A stretch of DNA of 64,000 bases from Pictodentalium vernedei (GCA_031216915.1 CM062294.1:27776985-27840984), one strand, 5' to 3'; shown: positions 44,569 to 55,848, numbered from the stretch's first letter. Notes: a model not told the origin generated them from the sequence alone. Program-made: numbers and translations.

Positions 44569-46455
44569 TCAGTGGAGTGAGTGCCTCCTTGAAGAAGAAA
44601 AGCAACTCCACTGCGTGTCTCGAAAAACCACTACGGAGGAAACAGGACCCGATAAAAGACATGTGCGAAGGCACAATGAAGTCGGGTCAACGTAAAACCT
44701 CCTCGGGCGACTTTGGCAAAGAAAGTCGCGAGGTAGTGGGAGACATGCCGGAACCGCCGCTAACAGAGAGCGGAGCAGATTGATCCACACCCACCGAGGC
44801 GATGGGTGTGATCGAAAGGACTCAACAACTGCAGGTTCATATCTGGGCGAGAACCTGAGGCAGAATCGGAACCGGTAGGAAGGCGTAGCCGACAACACCA
44901 TCCCAAAGGAGGGCCAGAGCGTCCACGGCGAAAGCCAGAGCATCTGGACACAGGGACACAAAAGTGTCCACCGGATGGTTCCAACGAGTCGCAAAAGAGC
45001 GATGGAACCCGCCATGTGGAGCATCCACCTGGTGGAAATGACCCTGCCCCGACGGGACAGGGAGTCGGCTTGGACATTCAAACGACCGGGAATGTGACGA
45101 ACAGCCACCCCGGCGTGGACATCCTGAGCGAGCAGTAGAAGATCCCGAGCCAATTCGTACATTGGAACAGAGTGCGTGCCGCCCTGGTTCCGAATGTAAG
45201 CAACCACCGTCGAATGGTCGGACAACAGGACCTGGCGATTCGACAGGTGAGGGATCCACTGCCTGAAACTCAGAAGAAGAGCAAGCAGCTCCTTCTGGGT
45301 GATGTGTAGAGCTGAATGATCCTGGTCCCACATCCCGTGAATGGAAAGACCTAGAGGATCCAACGTCGCACCCCATCCGAGATCGCAGGCATCTGCCATC
45401 AGAACGCGATCAGACGTGGGTAAGTCCAACGGAACACCCTGCGAAAGCCACTGGACATCCGCCCAGAGGAGAAGGTGAGAATAAAGATATTTTGGAAACT
45501 GAAGCACCAGATCCAGAAAATCGACATTCGGCCTCCAACGGCTGAGCAGAAAGTGTTGGAGAGGTCTGACACGCAGCCGACCCAGAGGAATGAGATCCGT
45601 CACCGAACAGCAGAGACCACGTAGCCGGAAAATACTCCAAGCCGTCACGGAAGTGGACTGGGACAAAGTCAGAGCAAAACCTGAGAGAATCAAAGCCTTG
45701 GCCTGGGGAACCGCCACCAAATTGAATTGTGTGTGGAAAGCCATCCCCAGATGATAAAATGACTGAGAAGGGACCAGGTCCGACTTCTCCTCATTGACTC
45801 TGAAACCTAGCGACATGAGCAAGCTCAACAGAGCGGAGACATCCGACTCCAGTAAGGCAGCATTGGAATGCCCCTGGAGAATATTGTCCAGATATGCCGA
45901 AGTAGTCACCCTGGACTGTGTGCGCTGGAAAGCTATCACATGCGACATCAGTCTGGTGAAGGCCCAAGGAACCTGATTGAGACCGAAAGGCATGGCCTTG
46001 AACTGGCAAACTCGCCCCAGAAAAACGAACCTGAGATACTTCCGTAATGCCCAATGAATCGGAACGTGAAAGTAAGTGTCTCGCAGGTCGAAGCTGGAAG
46101 CGAAAACTCCCTGGAGAATTGAATGGAGGACCGACCTGAAAGTCTCCATGCTGAACTTGGGAGTAATGATAGATTGGTTCAGGAAACCCAGATTGATAAC
46201 CGGTCGGAGTCGGCTGTCCTTCTTCAGCACCAAGAACAGGCAGGAATAGAAACCCACTGACCTAATGTTCTTGATGACCTCAATCGCCCCCTTTGTCAGG
46301 AGATCTCCGTGGACAAAAGTTCCCGACGTAAAATGTTTGAAGGAACTGCGGTTGGAAGAGGCACCCTGGACAGAGTGGGGTGCCTTCGGGAGGATATTCG
46401 CAGCACGGACCAAACAACATCTAACACCCAAGGATCGGATGTGATGGTGGCCCAA
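44569..46455 (-). pseudogene. DIRS reverse transcriptase / RNase H (degenerate)
   Basis: A 628-codon open frame. Residues ~60-240 are the DIRS-type reverse transcriptase (KKDSRLRPVINLGFLNQ, FSMETFRSVL, FDLRDTYFHVPI, FKAMPFGLNQVPWAFTRLM). The catalytic box reads YLDN at 188-191 instead of YLDD, so one metal-binding aspartate is lost. Residues ~350-468 are RNase H with D354, E389, D413 and D464 in place (ADACDLGWGA, QKELLAL, LSDHSTVVAYI, VRHIPGRLNVQADSLSR). After about residue 470 the homologous reading (FATRWNHPVDTFVS, ALLWDGVVGYAF) continues in another frame (44,837-45,376 frame) and then returns, so two compensating frameshifts exist. Not expected to be active. Confidence 0.88.
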
Positions 46456-46599
46456 CGGTCTGCAAACTCTGCTATCCTTCCTCTAACCTGGGATGGGTCG
46501 AGGTGAGGACCTTCATTTCGAACCCCGACGAGGCTTGCGAGAGGAGAAAACACCTCCTCTACTGAATGAAGAATCCTGGAACTTTCCTCAAGACTACCG

Positions 46600-48900
46600 A
46601 CGCTTACCCTTACCCCTCAAGTAAGAAGTAGAAGCGGAGACAGAAGGATCAGCCCCTTTGCTTCGCAGAGGAAGCAGAGGGTACTTGTTAGGCTTGGAAC
46701 GGCCTGTGCCTACCCTAGAAGGCTGATCAAGCTGAAGAAACAGCAGCTGATCGTTGGAATGACGTAGGACGTCATCCCGGACCATCAACACAGAACCATG
46801 GAAAAGTTGCGGACCTGCCAAAGAAGCAGATCAAAGAGTAGCGCACTGCCCCTTAGGAAGGGAACGGCCTGTGTCCAGCACAGAGTCCCTTTGAACTAAT
46901 TCCAGATGAGCGGCTTGGACAGCACACGCAAAGGAGCCTGTACCTTGTCAAACTTATCTGGGGGCAGATAAGCAGCTAAAGCTGAGACGTGATCGGAGAG
47001 AGAAAGCATACCAAGCATCTCTCTTGATAAGCCCAACATGGACTCCAGACTCGTCATCGAAATGACGGCAGACTTGGACTTGGAAAGCCAGAGGGAATTG
47101 GAGTCCTGATCCAAAACCGTCAAAGTCTGGTAGACCGACGGATTGGCAGAATCGTAGGAACGATAATGCGCCGGAGGCAAAAAGGTGTCATTGGAGTCTT
47201 CATAGCCTTGGAACTTAGCTTAGAGTCCAAGGTTGAAAATGCTTCAACCAACTGTACCGACTGGCACGGTCAAAGACGCCCAGAAGCGGGTTGCTCCATA
47301 GGCTGTTGGCGCATGACCGATGATCGTGGCCTGGCTGATACTGTCGACTGGTAAGATGGTTTGAGATCCGGAAGGAACACAAACACGAAATCAAGAGCTG
47401 CCCCCAAGTCCGAAGACTGCTGGCTCTCGACATCAAGCATGTCTGACTCTTCCCCTGAGTCGGAAGACACATAGCCCATCTTGGGCAAACCAGCCGACGC
47501 CTCCCATGGTGTTGGAAAACCAGATCAGAAAGTGGCATGTTTCCAATCCCGGGAGCGGCGCCATAGGGGGCATCTGGAAACCACTCGCTGCCTCACTGGA
47601 AGCAACGGGAAGGCTCTTTGACAGAACCTGAGTGAGTAAGGAAAGGGCCTCCCTAAGCGCACTGCCCGTACTGGCCGGTTCGACAGAGGAATGAACCGGC
47701 AAAGTGGCTTCACCTCTGACCCTCTTAACCAGCGAAGGGTCACGATCCTCCAAAACACCCGACGTGGGATGACGGGCGGCAGCCAAAACGTCTGAAAGCA
47801 GACGTGTATAGGGGTGTGACACACCCCGAGGATCAACATAGCGGGAACTCATGAGAGTCACCGTGGACCTCTGCAGGGCAGAAGGTCCAGGCTGCACAAA
47901 AGACTTTGTCCCCCAAAACTGGTCGTGGGCAAGAATGAGTGGACAGAAACGCCATGGAGTTCATAGTGTCCCACTAAGAACATCCAAATCCAATGCCAAC
48001 TGTGGAGCACGACGGCGCAGAGACCACAGTAGAGGGTCCGGCCGGCAGCCACTTCTAACTTCGCCGAGTTGAAGTCAGGGAAGGCTGAGGCCGATACCCC
48101 ACGTCTACACAACCAGACACCACAGCAGACCACTGCAGGTATAAAACTACTGTGCTCAATGGCTGAGAGGACACAGTAGGGGGTTCAGTCGGCAACCCCA
48201 TCCGACTTCGCCGAGTGGAAGTCGGGGAAGGCTGAGGCCGATACCCCACAACCACACTACAGACATCCCTGCAGACCCTGGCAGGGATAAGCCGAGGCCG
48301 GCTAAAAACGGTGCCCAATGATGTTGTAGACGGAACAGCAGTAGCAGCAGATACAACGGGAGCTGTTGGAACTGGCGGAAAAGTGGAGAGAGCCACCAAG
48401 CTCGGCCTCCAAAGGAGGAGTCACAACCCTAGTGACAGCCTCAGATGTCGACTGGAGAGGGCGCATAGTCCCGGAACCAGGCATCTCTTCACTAGAAATC
48501 CAACAGCTCCCACAGTATCCACCACGGTAAAAAACTGCACATTCCCCACGGAAGGGGAATAACTCTCACCAGACATGGTGGAGTCGGGAAGCCCCGAAAT
48601 GACAGCGTTCCCCACCCCCCACTGGTGCGGGAGGAGCTGCACACCTTCCACAGAGGGGGGGCAATTATCACCAGACGTGGTTGAATTGGGCGACCCCGAA
48701 ACGATAGTGCTCCCCACTCCCCTGCGGGGGTGGGAGGAGCTGCACATCCCCCATGGAGGGGGTAAACTCACACCAGACGTGGTCGAGTCGGGAGGCTCCC
48801 GAAACGACAGCGTTCCACACCACCCACGGGTGTGGAAGAAACAGCCACGAGAACGCACCAAGGCAAGGGCAAAAGGAATTGCCCTAAAGGAACCGAACTG
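46600..48900 (-). pseudogene. DIRS gag-like region (degenerate)
   Basis: Upstream of RT in the coding direction. It holds several broken minus-strand frames, including a segment around 46,896-47,180 (SLESMLGLSREMLGMLSLSDHVSALAAYLPP, shown here only as landmark words SREMLGML and LAAYLPP) and a proline/serine/arginine-rich part at 47,433-48,400. Position and composition fit the DIRS first ORF. No catalytic motif is expected. An imperfect ~150 bp direct repeat lies at about 48,040-48,260 (ccgagt(t/g)gaagtc.gggaaggctgaggccg), and three related segments at 48,570-48,840 repeat ccagacgtggt...tcgggaagc. Confidence 0.5.
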
Positions 48901-49396
48901 GAAATAACAGAGGTGAGAGCAGTAGAAGAAAAAGGTGTACTCAACAGAAACAGAAAGCAGAACACCCTCAACTACGAGAGAAGGTGGCAGAGAGAAAAAA
49001 AAAAAAAAAAAAGCGGTGGGTACATGTACATGACAGAACCCAGACGGTCGATACAGACCGAAAAAACAGAAATTCAGCCCTCAACAGAGTGAAGAAATTC
49101 TGTCCCGACAGTCCCAGATTGACACCTAACTCCAAAAATTAATTCATCAACCGAAAAAATTCATTGTCGAATCGCGTGATGTCGAAAACAAAACATTCAC
49201 GAAAACGGAATAGAAAATAATATACAATGAGAATGTGGTTGAAAATATTAACGAGAATATATAAAACACAGTCCTGTTATTATACGATCTTAAGATCCAT
49301 AATTCCAGTCACAGGAAAACCATTATCCACGAGTTGAATTATCACTGTTTCATAATGCATATGGCGGAGACACATCCTTCACGTGTCTCGGATAAA

Positions 49397-49650
49397 AAAA
49401 GAATGATGAATTGACGCATTGCGCACTGTTTTACGGAAGTCGTGGATTTGCACTATGGAAGAGCATCCCATACTCGGTGTGCGCCGATGGCGCTCGACCC
49501 AGTTTGGGCTTATTTTTTCGTGGTGTTTTTACACCACTTTTCTTTCCCAAATCTTGGGAAAGATTAAAATAGAGAGTATTTTATCCGAGTTACATTCTTC
49601 CACTGTAGTGCAAGCCTGTAGTAAACAATTGAGGTAGGTTGATAAGAAAT
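49397..49650. repeat. DIRS inverted terminal repeat (5' side)
   Basis: Reverse complement of 42,500-42,757; the outer edge ends aattgaggtaggttgataagaaat. Confidence 0.92.
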
Positions 49651-49918
49651 AAGTGGTCAGACAAGGACAATGTCAGGTACATGTATAAAAAGGCCAATGT
49701 TTGACTGAGGTTTAAAATCATCAGTCAAAATGTCTGATGCCAAAATTATCAATGAAATTCAGTGATCAGAACATCAGAAATCATGAACATAACTTGCAAG
49801 CCTAAAATTATTATTATTATGATTGTGATTTCTGGCCCTGGCAAGATGGGAAGAGTGAAGAAAGTGACTGTACAGCTCATCAGTATTAACAGCATGTGAA
49901 GGAATACGATTTGATATA

Positions 49919-50096
49919 CAGTTGAACCTGTCCTGAGAGACCACCCTTTTTGACATGCAAAAGTGGTCTCTAAAAACAGGTGGTCTCTCATAAGAGGTCC
50001 ATTACAGAGTAAAACAACCAAATTGTACAAGGTCACAGTGGTCTCTCAAGACAGGTGGTCTCTTACGACAGTGGTCTCTTAAAACAGGTTTTACTG
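49919..50096. mobile_element. Family O MITE (TA-flanked)
   Basis: Ends cagttgaacctgtcctgagag and tcttaaaacaggttttactg with TA outside. The interior consists of repeated agtggtctctna.aacaggtggtctct segments in both orientations. Confidence 0.75.
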
Positions 50097-50104
50097 TAGC
50101 CATA

Positions 50105-50371
50105 CAGTACATGGAGAGTGGATTTTAACTAAATCACAAGTGGAGTGGAGTTATCACCCAAGCTATAACTTTCAGATTTTGTATATACATGTACATGTAT
50201 CGACAAAACACAAGCAATGTTTCAGCCAATGGACCTCTGGGTTTAACCTGGAGGTCCATTGGCTGAAACTTTGCTGGTGCTGGTTATACTCTGCGACAAA
50301 TTTGCAATTATTATTTGGGTGGAATTGCCGCTCTGCAGGTGATTTAGTGATAATACACTCTCCACGTACTG
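50105..50371. mobile_element. Family D palindromic MITE (copy 3)
   Basis: TA-flanked, ends cagtacatggagagtg and cactctccacgtactg, with the shared centre ccaatggacctctgggttt...ggtccattggctgaaac. Confidence 0.83.
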
Positions 50372-50407
50372 TATATGTATCTAAATTATCACTTCCAATT
50401 CAGACTA

Positions 50408-50466
50408 AAACCAATCATACCTTGTTTGGCAGGGCTCATTCAGCCCTGCCAAACAAGGCATGATTA
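50408..50466. repeat. Hairpin resembling the family E centre
   Basis: catgccttgtttggcagggct-type perfect stem (aatcataccttgtttggcagggct / agccctgccaaacaaggcatgatt) without outer ends. Confidence 0.65.
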
Positions 50467-50670
50467 GGTGAATTTTGAGCAGTTTTAAGATGAAGGTACA
50501 TATACACTCAAAACACATTATTTTGAATACTCAAACTCCAGTCTGTAATATGTCAGATATCATTCTTAAACGACAGACATGATTCATTTTGTGTCTGACA
50601 TTTTGTCTGGAAGTGCAATGAAGATTATTTTAGGCTTGGCTGCACTGTTGGTGTATTATAATATACTTAC

Positions 50671-52295
50671 ATTCTATGACATTTAAAATCACACTTCAAA
50701 CACCTCGATTTCATTATTGGTCTGTCAACTTTTCCAGATGCAAACTGTTCAGCAATACTAATGAATGAAAGTACATCGGAATCAGGAACATACAAAACTC
50801 TTTTTTTCTTTTCTGGATGATTTTGTAGAAGGTGTCTATTAACTACCTTTCTATATGTCCAGGATTTTTTACAAACTGAACATTTGAATGGTCGATGATT
50901 GAAATGGGTTCCAATATGATACCTGAATCCTTCAGTTGTGACCATTACTTTATCATCACCGAAAGGACACATATAATGGACAGTTTTACTGCAAGACTTA
51001 GACACAACATTCTGAATTGTACAAGCATTGTTGCTCAAAGGAATTTCAAACTTGGTACTTGTGTACTTTTGTTCCTCATCTTCAGAAGCTACTAGAGGCA
51101 AGTTACTCAATGAACTTTCATTTGAAGAGGTATATATATTTGGTTTTCCAGTAGGTAATATTGCAGTTGGTTTATCATTATCTTGAGATCTGCTGAAAGG
51201 TGTGCTTGTGTACACCTTCTGGAATGAAACCTGTGACTGAATTCCAGAGAGGTCTTCGGCCATGAGATTATTGATTTCAACTCCACTATCACAATCACTG
51301 AACAGATTATTGTGTACTTCATGTTCACTGAAAGTTTTATGTTGACGTTTTAAAGGTGTGTTATCCTCATTATCAGAACTACTACAATAATTAACACGAT
51401 TATCTGGCGATAAACCACTCCTTCTCTTTCGTTTTAATCGTACACCGCTACCAGTATCTTCAAACTCACCACTTTGAGAATTTTTCCCTACACCTACAGC
51501 ACAATAAAGTGTGTAGGAGAGATTGTGATCTTTGTGAGAGTCGAGATGATGGTCATTATATAAACTACCTATGGTTGTAAAAAGCTGACTGTTTGTACAA
51601 AGTGTACACACTGCTTTCATGTCTCTATGGTTTACTCTCATATGTTCATCAAGGGAATCTATAGTTTTTACCTTGAAATCACAGACTTGGCAACTGTAAG
51701 AACCAACGGGTATCAATGTTTTAGAAGTTGTTTTCTGTACTGTCATGTATTGACAAATGTCCTCAGAAAAAAGAGGCGAGGGATTTGTGGTGTGCACATC
51801 ACAACTGTCTGTTCTCACCTTTCTCACGTTTTCTGAACTATTTCTTCTCTTTTCAAAGAATGTTTCATTTCCGTTAGAAATGTTCAAAATTGAATTCTCT
51901 GTATAAAAATGTGATGGATCAAAGTTATCAGGAATACAACTGTTTGTGGAAGAATATGTTTCTCCTGACACAGTAAAAAGTGCATGTTTGGGTAATGTCT
52001 TCCATGCAGAGCGCTTAACAGGTAACAAGTTATGCACATGAGTCAAATGTTCTACAACTTCTTTTTCACTCTTGAAAACTACACCACATTTACAGCATTT
52101 GACAAAATCTTCATGCCGTGCCTTTTTGATATGTTTATACATATCACAATTATGATGTGCCAGAAAGCCACAGACAAGACATCTCAACTCCAGACGAGGG
52201 TGACCATGGAACTTCAACTTTGATTCAAGTTGGATTATTTGAGTCAAATCATTTGAATCTGGTGTAATAGGTTTGTTTTCATGAGAATTTGACAT
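50671..52295 (-). CDS. C2H2 zinc-finger gene, first coding exon (long)
   Basis: An open frame of 541 codons plus two bases, from ATG at 52,295 (MSNSHENKP) to the donor agaat|gtaagt (GT at 50,670-50,669); the stop codon seen just beyond is part of the donor. Fingers in order: RCLVC...H...H (about residues 39-60), KCCKCGVVF (about 67-90), SCQVCDFKV...HMRVNH, VCTLC...H, an atypical one with only one clear cysteine (MCPFGDD...HIGTH), FKCSVCKKSW...HLLQNH, and the first half of a last finger (SRCLKCDFKCHR) that the next exon completes. The long linkers are serine/threonine-rich, with a basic KRKRR stretch in the middle that may serve nuclear import. Probably a nuclear DNA-binding protein; no named orthologue recognised. 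GTG lies upstream in frame but the ATG is the natural start. Confidence 0.85.
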
Positions 52296-52508
52296 TTTTT
52301 TTTTAGCTATAATCTGTCTCACTACAGAGCTGATTGATAAGTTACACCGTTATAAGACAGCATTCTAAGCAAGTTTGGCTTTTGATCTTCAGGAGCTCAT
52401 CAGTCATAATGTTCTCAGCATATTCTACCAATTCCAATTTCCTGCTTTCCTCAATTCTACATGTGTCACAACTTATGATGAATCTACTTTCTATGGTGAC
52501 CAATGATA
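52296..52508 (-). other. Probable 5' UTR part of the zinc-finger exon
   Basis: A strong acceptor (tttccttttcttttcag, AG at 52,510-52,509) precedes the ATG by 213 nt. If used, the promoter and a non-coding first exon lie to the right of this position, possibly beyond the Polinton, which would then sit in the first intron. Not proven. Confidence 0.45.
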
Positions 52509-52548
52509 CTGAAAAGAAAAGGAAACACCATTGAAGGAGATACATGTA

Positions 52549-52800
52549 CAGTTAAAATTAATAGTCCTGTCATAAAATGCACACAAATAGCACGCCGATC
52601 TGCGCAACGTTAATCTACGTGTTATGACCATAGTAAGGTTATCAAATTCTGTACATATGGCCTGCGCACAAGCAAGTTTCAGTCAATGGTCCATTGGCAG
52701 AAACATTGCCTGTGTTTGCTATGAGTAACCAGGAGAACCTGCCATGCTTTGGATGCTATTAGATATGGCAATTGCGTGCAATTCCTACGCACAATTAAGC
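52549..52800. mobile_element. Family A MITE, left part, interrupted by family J
   Basis: Starts cagttaaaattaatagtcctg and runs to cacaattaagcc, where complete copies continue TAgataagcgcac; here TA is followed by family J. The right ~60 bp of this MITE is not in the window. Confidence 0.8.
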
Positions 52801-53113
52801 CTACACTACTGCTCAAGCGACCATTAAATGAATATCACAGGTCCATGATATCTTCATTCAAGATCTAAGAGAAGTCGACGACTAATATTGGCGATTGTTT
52901 TTCGAGTCAATGTCCGACACGATATTAAAATCGCCGTGATTCACGGTCAAACAGATTACAGCTGCAATTAATTTCTAGGGCACCTGAACAAAAAGGATGT
53001 ACTTATTGTCGTATTTTGCACGACTCTTACAATTTTGTGGTCAAAATATGTATAACTCAACATTCTCAACTCGACGAAATGACATTTACCAGCACTCATA
53101 AAATATTTACGTT
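52801..53113. mobile_element. Family J element (copy 4), left part, interrupted by the Polinton
   Basis: Starts tacactactgctcaagcgacc and follows copy 1 through ggtcaaacagattacagc and gcacctgaacaaaaaggatg to ataaaatatttacgtt. There the other copies continue tttaatcag, but this one switches to agtaggtataaaagg. Confidence 0.85.
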
Positions 53114-53330
53114 AGTAGGTATAAAAGGAGAGTATACTATCACTTGTACATGTACAACATACACACACGATGCATTCACCAACGTGGAATTCAGTGTTAA
53201 ATCACATGCTTGTTCACAAAAACTGTACATGATTTTGAATCCGCTTATGTAGTCAGTGACTCCTAGATCGCGCTTTTAGCGTTCAAATACTCGTGGTGAA
53301 CGCATCGTGTGCGTATGTTGTACATCTTCA
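53114..53330. repeat. Polinton left terminus with subterminal inverted repeat
   Basis: The outer end carries a TATA-like ggtataaaagg. A ~31 bp inverted repeat lies inside: 53,152-53,183 (gtacaacatacacacacgat...caccaa) pairs with 53,293-53,323 (tggtgaacgcatcgtgtgcg...gttgtac) with about two mismatches. Whether this is within the terminal inverted repeat cannot be seen without the right end. Confidence 0.7.
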
Positions 53331-53536
53331 GTTGTATCGTGTACGTAATTTTTGGTCGACATTCGAATCGCAGATCAGACCACCGATCCATCGTCGGCGA
53401 ACGCGAGCGAAAGCATAAGATTCTGGCTCATCATCAAAAAACAGTTTTTGCAATTCTAAATCAGTGATTCTGAACCCGCAATTGCTTTGGTACAGATGAT
53501 TTAGAATCCGCAATTGTTTTGAGGCGGTGGTGGGGT

Positions 53537-55371
53537 TTTTTTGTTCAAAAAGAGTCGATTGTGAATATATAGTCTGTATTATGGACATTGATGTTTTCTG
53601 TTGATGGGATGGATAAAAATTGAGTTTTGGGTTTTTTTTTTGAGAATTCCTCCACTATGAGAAAATTCTCAAAAAAAAACCACTCAGCTGATCGAGCGAT
53701 CGGATCGCTCGATTCTCGTAATAAAACTCGATCTGAACGAAGAGTGTCTGTGTGTTGGAAATTTGCAAACCCAGTCACGTCTTCCTGAAGTAAGCAACTA
53801 ACACACGTTATCGTAATTGAGGTGTTTTGTTCAAAAAGAGTCGATTGTGAATATATAGCCTGTATTATAGACATTGATGTTTTCCGTTGATGGGATGGAT
53901 AAAAATTGAGTTTTGGGTTTTTTTTGAGAATTCCTCCACTATGAGAAAATTCTCAAAAAAAAAACACTCAGCTGATCGAGCGATCGGATCGCTCGATTCT
54001 CGTAATAAAACTCGATCTGAACGAAGAGTGTCTGTGTGTTGGAAATTTGCAAACCCAGTCACGTCTTCCTGAAGTAAGCAACTAACACACGTTATCGTAA
54101 TTGAGGTGTTTTGTTCAAAAAGAGTCGATTGTGAATATATAGCCTGTATTATAGACATTGATGTTTTCCGTTGATGGGATGGATAAAAATTGAGTTTTGG
54201 TTTTTTTTTGAGAATTCCTCCACTATGAGAAAATTCTCAAAAAAAAAACACTCAGCTGATCGAGCGATCGGATCGCTCGATTCTCGTAATAAAACTCGAT
54301 CTGAACGAAGAGTGTCTGTGTGTTGGAAATTTGCAAACCCAGTCACGTCTTCCTGAAGTAAGCAACTAACACACGTTATCGTAATTGAGGTGTTTTGTTC
54401 AAAAAGAGTCGATTGTGAATATATAGCCTGTATTATAGACATTGATGTTTTCCGTTGATGGGATGGATAAAAATTGAGTTTTGGGTTTTTTTTGAGAATT
54501 CCTCCACTATGAGAAAATTCTCAAAAAAAAACCACTCAGCTGATCGAGCGATCGGATCGCTCGATTCTCGTAATAAAACTCGATCTGAACGAAGAGTGTC
54601 TGTGTGTTGGAAATTTGCAAACCCAGTCACGTCTTCCTGAAGTAAGCAACTAACACACGTTATCGTAATTGAGGTGTTTTGTTCAAAAAGAGTCGATTGT
54701 GAATATATAGCCTGTATTATAGACATTGATGTTTTCCGTTGATGGGATGGATAAAAATTGAGTTTTGGGTTTTTTTTGAGAATTCCTCCACTATGAGAAA
54801 ATTCTCAAAAAAAAAACACTCAGCTGATCGAGCGATCGGATCGCTCGATTCTCGTAATAAAACTTGATCTGAACGAAGAGTGTCTGTGTGTTGGAAATTT
54901 GCAAACCCAGTCACGTCTTCCTGAAGTAAGCAACTAACACACGTTATCGTAATTGAGGTGTTTTGTTCAAAAAGAGTTGATTGTGAATATATAGTCTGTA
55001 TTATAGACATTGATGTTTTCTGTTGATGGGATGGATAAAAATTGAGTTTTGGTTTTTTTTTTGAGAATTCCTCCACTATGAGAAAATTCTCAAAAAAAAA
55101 CCACTCAGCTGATCGAGCGATCGGATCGCTCGATTCTCGTAATAAAACTCGATCTGAACGAAGAGTGTCTGTGTGTTGGAAATTTGCAAACCCAGTCACG
55201 TCTTCCTGAAGTAAGCAACTAACACACGTTATCGTAATTGAGGTGTTTTGTTCAAACAGAGTCGATTGTGAATATATAGTCTGTATTATAGACATTGATG
55301 TTTTCTGTTGATGGGATGGATAAAAATTGAGTTTTGGAGTTTTTTTTGAGAATTCCTCCACTATGAGAAAT
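53537..55371. repeat. ~284 bp tandem array with two stem-loops per unit
   Basis: About 6.4 units; the landmark acattgatgttttc recurs at about 53,578, 53,864, 54,148, 54,432, 54,716, 55,000 and 55,285. Later units are nearly identical. Each full unit holds an A/T-tract stem-loop (ttttttttgagaatt ... aattctcaaaaaaaa) and a palindrome atcgagcgatcGgatcgctcgat with 11 bp arms. Open frames on the minus strand (SIIQAIYSQSTLFEQ) simply repeat with the unit and change frame, so they are not genes. Confidence 0.92.
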
Positions 55372-55848
55372 GAGGTTGACTGTTAAGCGTTCGTTGAATA
55401 AAGTCAAGAAACACTTATCGGAATGTTTAAAACGCATTTTCCGCTCAGGTTTCGGGTGGTAAAATTTTTAATATATTCACGATAGCAATCGGAGAGAGAT
55501 TTGTTAAAATCAGTTTTCCATTGTGTGTTGAAACTGTCTAACAGTCATCAAAAAAAGGATTTTCTCTTAATTCGACACTCGATGAATTGATGTGTGAATG
55601 AATGAAGATCTTTTGACAAAAATTTAAACACTACTGTCAAAATGCGTTACATCAGAAACCGGTTTGTCATGTACTGTTTAAACGTATTTTTTTTTAACTT
55701 CAATTAACACAGCGAGTTTGAGATGTGAATATTTTTTTCAGATATTATATTAAGACGGAAAGAGATTTTAATACTTAAAACATAAAATATAAAAAATATA
55801 ATTAAACATTTAATTTTGAAAAATAAATAAAAACAATTAAAACGAAAG
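55372..55848. other. Intergenic leader before the first Polinton gene
   Basis: AT-rich, non-coding. The last ~150 bp before the ATG is almost pure A/T, as before the other genes of the element. Confidence 0.6.

Larger units (their letters stand above)
42481..49651 (-). mobile_element. DIRS-type tyrosine-recombinase retrotransposon, degenerate copy
   Basis: About 7.2 kb, coding on the minus strand. It has ~250 bp inverted terminal repeats (42,500-42,757 and 49,397-49,650). Just inside the 3' terminal repeat lies an internal complementary region (42,841-42,930) whose two halves are complementary to the outermost bases of the left and right ends. Order on the minus strand is terminal repeat, gag-like region, RT/RNase H, tyrosine recombinase, internal complementary region, terminal repeat. 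This is the DIRS-1 layout and differs from LTR and LINE elements. Every coding part is interrupted. It lies in the first coding intron of the zinc-finger gene, in the gene's own orientation. Confidence 0.92.

Noticed and set aside
52342..52545. 67-codon minus ORF just upstream of the zinc-finger ATG
   Set aside because: It crosses a strong splice acceptor (52,510-52,509) and ends before the real ATG in another frame; treated as probable 5' UTR.
53545..55361. Repeated minus-strand ORFs of 97-214 codons (SIIQAIYSQSTLF...) as genes
   Set aside because: They repeat exactly with the 284 bp tandem unit, shift frame between units and have no upstream signals; they are a by-product of the array.
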